10,743 bases of DNA from Bacillota bacterium (GTDB lineage: Bacteria; Bacillota; Clostridia; Acetivibrionales; DSM-1351). The stretch covers positions 1 to 10,743 of the forward strand of contig JAEZIB010000172.1 of NCBI GenBank assembly GCA_023416275.1. The letters run 5' to 3'. Below, piece by piece: positions 5,937-10,743 of the stretch. Numbering within the stretch: position 1 is the first letter of the stretch; each line of letters begins with the position of its first letter. The notes below the pieces were generated by a model. The model searched no databases and was not told the origin of the DNA. It saw only the letters and a program-made list of their open reading frames with translations. The translations under genes were made by a program, and so were the position numbers.

Positions 5937-7259
5937 TTATAATCTCCACCACTTCATTGCAGAAGCATTTAAATCAACTATTTTATATAAGCCCTTCACA
6001 TCAATAAGAACCTTTTCATCATCAGCATTGTTTTTGAATAACCCCTTGATTTCATCTAAGCTCATGGCTTTGAACTCATTGTGGGCAACTGCAACAATTA
6101 CACAATCAGCGTCTTTAGCATCTACCATGCTCTTAAGTTGTACGCCATATTCGTGCATTGCATCTCTTTCACTTGCCCAAGGATCAACAACAGTAGGCTC
6201 AATTCCATACTTATTAAGTTGCTTGATAATATCATCAACCTTACTATTTCTAGTATCAGGGCAGTTTTCTTTAAATGTGATACCTAAGATAACAACCTTA
6301 GACTTCTTAGGAGCCTGTCCAGCTTCTATCATTTTCTTGATAGCTTGGTCAGCAACATAAGCCCCCATGGAATCATTTACGATACGACCATTCAGAATAA
6401 TTTGAGAATGGTATCCTAACTTTTCTGCTTCATAAGTAAAATAGTAAGGGTCAACTCCAATACAGTGACCACCAACAAGTCCTGGTCTGAAACCTAAAGC
6501 ATTCCACTTTGTATTCATGCCATCAACAACCTCATTGGTATCAATATCCATACGGTCAAATACCATTGCAAGTTCATTCATGAAGGCAATATTAATATCT
6601 CTTTGAGAGTTTTCAACAACCTTTACCGCTTCTGCAGTTCTCATATTGGAAACAGGATATGTTCCTACTTCGATGACAATGTCATATACTGCTTTGATAT
6701 CCTTTGTAGATTCTTCATCACATCCAGATACAATTTTCTTGATGTTTTCAAGTCTATGTACCTTATCACCAGGGTTTATTCTTTCAGGAGAGTAACCAAT
6801 TTTGAAGTCTTCTCCACACTTCAAACCAGATTCTTTTTCAAGAATAGGGATACATACATACTCAGTGCAGCCAGGATAAACTGTTGACTCACAAACAACA
6901 ATGGCACCCTTAGTAAGATTTCTACCCACAATTTCACAAGCTCCGATGACAGGAGTCAAATCAGGAGTATGGTCTGTATTAACAGGCGTAGGAACTGCAA
7001 CGATGATGAACTTAGCTTCTTTTAATCTAGCTTCATCCGAAGTAAAGTCTAAAGTAGTGGTCTTGATTACTTCATCGCCTACCTCCTTAGTAGGATCGAT
7101 ACCCGATTTATATAAATCGATTTTTGCTTTATTAATGTCAAATCCAATAACATCCACCCCTTTCTTTGCAAAAGCAACAGCAATAGGCATACCAACGTAT
7201 CCTAAACCAACTAATGCGAGCTTTTCTTCTTTATTCATAAGTTTTTCATAAATATTCAT
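5937..7259 (-). CDS. UDP-N-acetyl-hexosamine 6-dehydrogenase (WbpA/TviB-type nucleotide sugar dehydrogenase)
   Basis: A 440-residue cytoplasmic NAD-dependent enzyme expected to oxidise C6 of UDP-GlcNAc or UDP-GalNAc twice to the uronic acid. Motifs in order: LALVGLGYVGMP (14-25) for NAD binding, VAVPTPVN (87-94), ESTVYPG (124-130), GYSPERINPGD (155-165), EAVKVVENSQRDINIAFMNE (210-229), FRPGLVGGHCIGVDPYY (257-273) with catalytic Cys266, and ITFKENCPDTRNSKV (327-341). RINPGD, the N-Q-RD-N-A-MNE helix and ITFKENCPD are hallmarks of the WbpA/TviB/VipA branch rather than of UDP-glucose dehydrogenase; GlcNAc versus GalNAc cannot be settled. The start MNIYEKL has AGGAGA 9 nt upstream; the frame extends to 7310 but that runs back into the previous gene. 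It is the best conserved gene in the window, and short stretches look somewhat richer in G+C than parts of the neighbouring transferases. Confidence 0.93.
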   Translation of the reverse strand: MNIYEKLMNKEEKLALVGLGYVGMPIAVAFAKKGVDVIGFDINKAKIDLYKSGIDPTKEVGDEVIKTTTLDFTSDEARLKEAKFIIVAVPTPVNTDHTPDLTPVIGACEIVGRNLTKGAIVVCESTVYPGCTEYVCIPILEKESGLKCGEDFKIGYSPERINPGDKVHRLENIKKIVSGCDEESTKDIKAVYDIVIEVGTYPVSNMRTAEAVKVVENSQRDINIAFMNELAMVFDRMDIDTNEVVDGMNTKWNALGFRPGLVGGHCIGVDPYYFTYEAEKLGYHSQIILNGRIVNDSMGAYVADQAIKKMIEAGQAPKKSKVVILGITFKENCPDTRNSKVDDIIKQLNKYGIEPTVVDPWASERDAMHEYGVQLKSMVDAKDADCVIVAVAHNEFKAMSLDEIKGLFKNNADDEKVLIDVKGLYKIVDLNASAMKWWRL

Positions 7260-7268
7260 TTTAATTAT

Positions 7269-7274
7269 TCTCCT
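7269..7274 (-). promoter_or_regulatory. Ribosome site deciding the dehydrogenase start
   Basis: TAGGAGA merges the stop codon of the deacetylase gene (7275-7273) with a strong AGGAGA, 9 nt before ATG 7259. It argues against the longer frame starting at 7310, which would lie inside the deacetylase gene, and suggests coupled translation. Confidence 0.72.
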
Positions 7275-8022
7275 ATAGATCAAAATATGTAATATGTTTG
7301 CTTTTATCACAAATTATTTCAGGTTCATAAAGTATTAGTGATTTATTGCTCATCGCATCAATTAGATTTCCATCTTCATAATCCGGATGAACCATCGCTT
7401 CACAAACACCAGGGAGTACTTTAGTATACTCTTTCGCATCACCAAAATAATTCACTAACGTGAACCCATTCATCCTTAAATACAAATTATAAAAGGCATA
7501 AAAAAGCCTTCTACACAAAGACATTTTTACAACGTTTTTTCTAGGTCTTATTTTTGTTATATTATTCTCTTTACATACTCTTACAAATATTGGAGCTAAC
7601 TTAAACCCCATATGTACGTGATGATGTGAATCAGCATGGGAAACATCTACACCAGATTCTTGTATTTTTTTTATTTGTGCCGTTAATTCATTGTAAATGA
7701 TTTTTTTCTCATACTTATCAAGATGAATAAAACTAGAATTTTTTTTTATAAAAAATCTATTAAACTTTCCATTATCAGTGAATCGTTTGTAGTTTTTCAT
7801 TTCATTAGTTAACGGAGTACAATCTGTAAGATTAAAGTGAACTCCTATTCTTTTTAAAAAATCTTTATCGTGGCATAGTATATTAATAGCTTGCTCATAT
7901 GCATCACCATTGGCAACCAATGTGGTATCCGTAATCAATCCTTTATTGTAGGCTTCATAGATAGCTTTTGTCCTTGATTCATTAAGTCCAAAATCATCGG
8001 CGTTTATTATTATCCTATTCAT
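7273..8022 (-). CDS. ChbG/HpnK (YdjC) family carbohydrate deacetylase
   Basis: A 249-residue metal-dependent deacetylase of the YdjC/ChbG/HpnK family, whose known members remove N-acetyl groups from GlcNAc-containing sugars or act in hopanoid synthesis. Motifs in order: IIINADDFGLNES (4-16) with the catalytic/metal aspartates, TDTTLVANG (31-39), GVHFNLTD (60-67), SHADSHHHVH (128-137) with the metal-binding histidines, and EAMVHPDY (208-215). No signal peptide is seen, so action on a nucleotide- or lipid-linked precursor inside the cell is more likely than on finished polymer; that is inference. The start MNRIIINADDFG is chosen because GGAG lies 10 nt upstream and the family motif usually sits this close to the N-terminus. 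The frame extends to 8067 inside the upstream gene, and an ATG at 8028 is only 4 nt from GGAG. It sits between a GT4 and the amino-sugar dehydrogenase. Confidence 0.9.
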   Translation of the reverse strand: MNRIIINADDFGLNESRTKAIYEAYNKGLITDTTLVANGDAYEQAINILCHDKDFLKRIGVHFNLTDCTPLTNEMKNYKRFTDNGKFNRFFIKKNSSFIHLDKYEKKIIYNELTAQIKKIQESGVDVSHADSHHHVHMGFKLAPIFVRVCKENNITKIRPRKNVVKMSLCRRLFYAFYNLYLRMNGFTLVNYFGDAKEYTKVLPGVCEAMVHPDYEDGNLIDAMSNKSLILYEPEIICDKSKHITYFDL

Positions 8023-8029
8023 TATCATA

Positions 8030-9187
8030 CTACTCCATAGCATTGATGATCTTTCCAACAATCGCATCCCAAGTAAAGTGGTCTAAAATTCTATTACGTG
8101 CATTTTTTGCAGTATCTTTTGCATATTTGCCATCATCAATATATTTCAATGTTGCATTAACCCATTTCGAAACAGAAAACTCGTCTAATGCTTGACCACA
8201 ATCATTTCCTTTTAATAGTGAAATCGCACCACCATTATTACTGCAAACAACAGGAGCACCTAGATACATCGCCTCCAATAATACCATTCCAAAAATTTCT
8301 TTCTTTGAAGGTAATAAAAAGGCCTTGGCTTTTGGATATATAAATTGAAGTTGTGGGTTCTCAACTCTCTCAATGTGAACAATTTTATCTAGAACTGCCT
8401 TATCTAATTTTAAGAACTCTTTCTTCGCATAGGATTCATCTTTCATTCCAACTAGCTTTTTTAAATATGTTTGTTTACTCTTTCCTATTAAAACTAGTCT
8501 CAATTCAGGTCTTCTTTTTGATAGCTCTGTAAATACATTAAGTAAAAAAGGCAAATTCTTATTCTCATTTAAATTTCCAACATAAAGTATACAAGGATTT
8601 TCATCCATGTATTTAACGATAATTTTGGTATCCTCTTTTATTGAAATATTCTCAAATCGTTCTAAATCAAGTCCAACACCAATATCAATTACATTTGTAT
8701 ATCCTTTACTTTCAAGAAAATCCTTTGCAAGCGCGGATTTTACAAATTTACATTTAATATTCTGGTTTATTTTTCTAGTTAGAAACAAATCAAAGAAATA
8801 TGAACTGAAAGGCAGCATAAACATATTCCAATACGGTCCTGAATACATACATACATTCTTTGATTTTCTAGAGATTAGAAAAGTCTCTAATTGGTAATAT
8901 TCTTGACAAATTATTAAATCATATTTGTCCAAAAAACTATTATCACAAATTTTTAGATTTATCCCCCATCTGAGCAATCTAAATCTAGGCATCTCTAAAC
9001 ACGTAGCTTTGTAACCCTCTTTTTCATAAAACACAATGCTTTTTCTAGGCTCGTTCTTTTTAAGTGTTACAAAGTCATAATTTATTTTTTTGTCTACGAA
9101 ACATCTGCCTATGCCTATTTGCTGAACATTGTATGCTTCAATATCCAAGTCATTTGGAGTAGATCTTACAAGTAAAACATTTTTCAT
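8030..9187 (-). CDS. GT4-family glycosyltransferase
   Basis: A 385-residue GT-B fold glycosyltransferase (group 1), presumed to act on the cytoplasmic face on a lipid-linked acceptor. The N-terminal domain is unusual in sequence, beginning MKNVLLVRSTPND, with YDLIICQEYYQLETF near 89-103. The C-terminal domain is clear: CILYVGNLNENKNLPFLL (199-216), LRLVLIGKSKQ (229-239), YPKAKAFLLPSKKEIFGMVL (284-303) with the E-x7-E pair E297/E305, and LEAMYLGAPVVCSNNGG (304-320). Donor and acceptor cannot be deduced. GAGGA lies 7 nt before the ATG, and the gene starts 13 nt after the pyruvyl transferase stop. The end is seven nt from the deacetylase start and supplies its ribosome site. Confidence 0.9.
   Translation of the reverse strand: MKNVLLVRSTPNDLDIEAYNVQQIGIGRCFVDKKINYDFVTLKKNEPRKSIVFYEKEGYKATCLEMPRFRLLRWGINLKICDNSFLDKYDLIICQEYYQLETFLISRKSKNVCMYSGPYWNMFMLPFSSYFFDLFLTRKINQNIKCKFVKSALAKDFLESKGYTNVIDIGVGLDLERFENISIKEDTKIIVKYMDENPCILYVGNLNENKNLPFLLNVFTELSKRRPELRLVLIGKSKQTYLKKLVGMKDESYAKKEFLKLDKAVLDKIVHIERVENPQLQFIYPKAKAFLLPSKKEIFGMVLLEAMYLGAPVVCSNNGGAISLLKGNDCGQALDEFSVSKWVNATLKYIDDGKYAKDTAKNARNRILDHFTWDAIVGKIINAME
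8033..8036 (-). promoter_or_regulatory. Ribosome site for the deacetylase gene
   Basis: GGAG overlaps the last sense codon (GAG) and abuts the TAG stop of the upstream GT4 gene. Spacing is 10 nt to ATG 8022 and only 4 nt to the in-frame ATG 8028, which favours 8022. Confidence 0.6.
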
Positions 9188-9200
9188 AAACAGGTCCTCA

Positions 9201-10358
9201 TCATATCAAATTATTATTCTCTAGATTCTTTTCTAAATCGATTTTGAATGTATCGAGTTCCTTTAGCGCCAATTCAACAGACTTCTTTCCTTTTCTTTGC
9301 AACTCATCTGGATTATTAATCCACTTCTTTACCAATTCAAGTGCTTCTTCTGTAGATATTTGTGTTGCATGTAATACGTAATCATATCCAATATGTGAAT
9401 AAAGCGCCTCAAATTTAAATGCATAGGAAAAAGGTATAGTAGCAACACCAGACGAAATTGCACCAATTGTTGAGTGCATACGTGACCCTAAAAAGACATC
9501 CATATTGGAGATGTAACTTTTTGCTTCTACAGCAGATGAAAATGCCGGAGTCAAAATAACATCGTTCCCATACGTCTCCTTTAAAAATTCACAAACTCTA
9601 AAATCGTTTTCATTTGCACTAGGATTTTTACCATCAATTACATGTGGAATTAAATGTACTTCATAATCAGTGTTATTTATTAAGAATTCTATTAGATTAT
9701 GATAAAAGACTTTGTAATCTACTGATAAGCCAAATCTTCCTCTTGTCTCATCGTCCCAAAGAAGAGATGACACGTTAACACCAAACTTCTTATTTTTACT
9801 AAACTGGAATCTGCTTTTGTCAAACGGCAAAGCGAAAGCCATATCTGAAGTGATTCTAACTGAATTTCCTACCTCTTTTGCTGTTTGTTCATCCCTTGCA
9901 TATGCAAGTGTTGATTTTTGTATTAAATTTTTTGACCATGTATTAAACGGAAATTTATACTTTCCATATGTTTGAGGTAGTAAATATAGTGGTTTGTTTG
10001 CCCAGAGCACCATTTGTTTTCTCAAGCATTGTACAAAGTTTCTTCTTGTTCCATAGATACCTGTAAAACCATCACCATAACTTCCATCAAATACACAAAT
10101 ACACTCTTCAATTTCCTTATATACACTTAACCAACTAAAAGGATTATAGATATTTAAAATGTGACATCTAAACTTAAATTCTGGATAAACAAAAGGAATG
10201 TCTCCTAAATCATCATTTCTCATGAAACAAACGAACTCGATATTTTGGCCTCTATAATAATCTCTCAACATATTAAGGAATGTATAAGTCAAAGCCTCAC
10301 ATCCTTTATTGGGATCTGTAAATGTTAAACCCAAAAATCCAATTTTCTTTTTTATCAT
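9201..10358 (-). CDS. Polysaccharide pyruvyl transferase family protein
   Basis: A 385-residue protein of the polysaccharide pyruvyl transferase family (CsaB/WcaK/AmsJ-like), whose characterised members place a pyruvate ketal on a sugar using phosphoenolpyruvate. Motifs: KIGFLGLTF (5-13), NKGCEALT (17-24) resembling the usual GNxGxEAL loop, DGSYGDGFTG (91-100), YLLPQTYG (125-132), LAYARDEQTAKEVG (151-164), and the strong family block FLGSRMHSTIGAISSGVATI (289-308) followed by SYAFKFEALYSHIGYD. Some members of this family act as plain glycosyltransferases or modify other substrates, so pyruvylation is likely but not proven. The start overlaps the stop of the preceding FrhB-like gene as ATGA (10358-10355). 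The pairing of these two families is a repeated theme in polysaccharide clusters of Firmicutes and Bacteroidetes. Confidence 0.88.
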   Translation of the reverse strand: MIKKKIGFLGLTFTDPNKGCEALTYTFLNMLRDYYRGQNIEFVCFMRNDDLGDIPFVYPEFKFRCHILNIYNPFSWLSVYKEIEECICVFDGSYGDGFTGIYGTRRNFVQCLRKQMVLWANKPLYLLPQTYGKYKFPFNTWSKNLIQKSTLAYARDEQTAKEVGNSVRITSDMAFALPFDKSRFQFSKNKKFGVNVSSLLWDDETRGRFGLSVDYKVFYHNLIEFLINNTDYEVHLIPHVIDGKNPSANENDFRVCEFLKETYGNDVILTPAFSSAVEAKSYISNMDVFLGSRMHSTIGAISSGVATIPFSYAFKFEALYSHIGYDYVLHATQISTEEALELVKKWINNPDELQRKGKKSVELALKELDTFKIDLEKNLENNNLI

Positions 10359-10743
10359 ATACTTTTACTCCATACTCTTTTTATTGTTCCGATAAAACGA
10401 AGTGCTCTATTCTTTAATGAAAAACCTTTTTCATATTCTCTTAGCTTACTATTCTCATATAGAGGGAATCTTCTACCGCAAATCCTCATCGCTAATTTCA
10501 AACTCTCTAAAGAAGCTTTGCGATTGTACTGATACGGCTGTATATATTTTAGCATTCCTGTATCAATATCAAATTCTTCTAGATATACATATCCTTCTTC
10601 ATTTGCTTTTTTCAAAAGTTCCATTCCTGCATCAGTTCTTGCAAAAATAACATTTCGCCCCGGTCTTTCTGTAAAGTCAGGTTTATTTGCTTTCAAATAC
10701 CATGCATCACCACACGAAATATCTGAAAATTCACCTGTTCCAT
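10355..10743 (-). CDS. FrhB/FdhB-like (coenzyme F420 hydrogenase beta subunit family) protein, C-terminal part
   Basis: The frame is open to the right edge, giving the last 128 residues of a longer protein. The stretch EFSDISCGDAWYLKA (about residues 4-18 of the fragment), followed by GRNVIFARTDAGMELL, matches the C-terminal domain of the coenzyme F420 hydrogenase/dehydrogenase beta-subunit family (xxDISxGDAW...vivRTexGxelL). Members in polysaccharide clusters usually also carry N-terminal 4Fe-4S cysteine motifs, which would lie outside the window. The true role here is unknown; low-G+C Firmicutes generally do not make F420, so another flavin or electron carrier is likely. The lysine/arginine-rich tail ends in a stop that overlaps the next ATG. 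A TTG at 10696 could be mistaken for a start, but the family motif lies upstream of it, so this is an internal codon. Confidence 0.83.
   Translation of the reverse strand, partial: GTGEFSDISCGDAWYLKANKPDFTERPGRNVIFARTDAGMELLKKANEEGYVYLEEFDIDTGMLKYIQPYQYNRKASLESLKLAMRICGRRFPLYENSKLREYEKGFSLKNRALRFIGTIKRVWSKSI

Noticed and set aside
5815..6360. Plus-strand open frame of 181 codons
   Set aside because: It lies antisense to the clear dehydrogenase and GT4 genes, has no recognisable domain, and its composition mirrors the opposite strand.
7260..7310. Upstream extension of the dehydrogenase to 7310
   Set aside because: It would overlap the end of the deacetylase gene, adds residues before the normal family start, and lacks the AGGAGA site present for 7259.
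10355..10696. Short 113-residue protein starting at TTG 10696
   Set aside because: The family motif DISCGDAWY continues in frame upstream to the window edge, so this is an internal codon of a longer gene.
1..10743. CRISPR arrays, tRNA or rRNA genes, riboswitches
   Set aside because: No regularly spaced repeats, cloverleaf or rRNA-like stretches were seen on either strand; gene-free space is limited to 131-408 and tiny gaps.

Overview
The window is the distal part of a long minus-strand gene cluster for assembly of a surface polysaccharide (capsule or exopolysaccharide) by a Wzx/Wzy-type route. It ends against the 3' end of an IS66-family insertion sequence. Low G+C content, strong AGGAG/GGAG ribosome sites and the protein flavour suggest a Firmicute, most likely a clostridial/Lachnospiraceae-type bacterium; this is inference and the genus cannot be fixed from the sequence.

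Reading in the direction of transcription (right to left): a partial F420-hydrogenase-beta-like (FrhB-type) protein (10743-10355, 5' end outside the window) overlaps by ATGA a polysaccharide pyruvyl transferase (10358-9201). Then come a GT4 glycosyltransferase (9187-8030), a ChbG/HpnK (YdjC) carbohydrate deacetylase (8022-7273), a UDP-N-acetylhexosamine 6-dehydrogenase of the WbpA/TviB type (7259-5937), a second GT4 (5878-4712), a GlfT2-like GT2 (4700-3738), a Wzy-like polymerase (3735-2347), a remnant reading frame ending in the C-terminal part of UDP-galactopyranose mutase (2393-1854), and the Wzx flippase (1857-409). Gaps are 2-14 nt or overlaps, except for 58 nt after the dehydrogenase, so this looks like one operon. 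No internal promoter is evident.

Together the genes suggest a repeat unit containing a uronic acid form of an amino sugar, possibly a de-N-acetylated sugar and a pyruvate-ketal decoration. Two GT4 enzymes and one GT2 would build it on a lipid carrier, Wzx would flip it and Wzy would polymerise it. The GT2 family suggests galactofuranose, but the mutase that would make UDP-Galf has lost its FAD-binding half.

The most interesting point is that remnant. Its first ~46 residues resemble the start of a GT4 glycosyltransferase and its last ~143 are Glf, joined in frame near position 2288. The product still ends in an ATGA overlap with wzx. This looks like an in-frame deletion scar in the cluster that keeps translation running into the flippase.

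Positions 1-185 are the end of an IS66 element (transposase C-terminus, hairpin, terminal inverted repeat ending at 185). Positions 186-408 hold no intact gene: an unidentified C-terminal-looking reading-frame scrap, a possible terminator for the operon, and a small palindrome.
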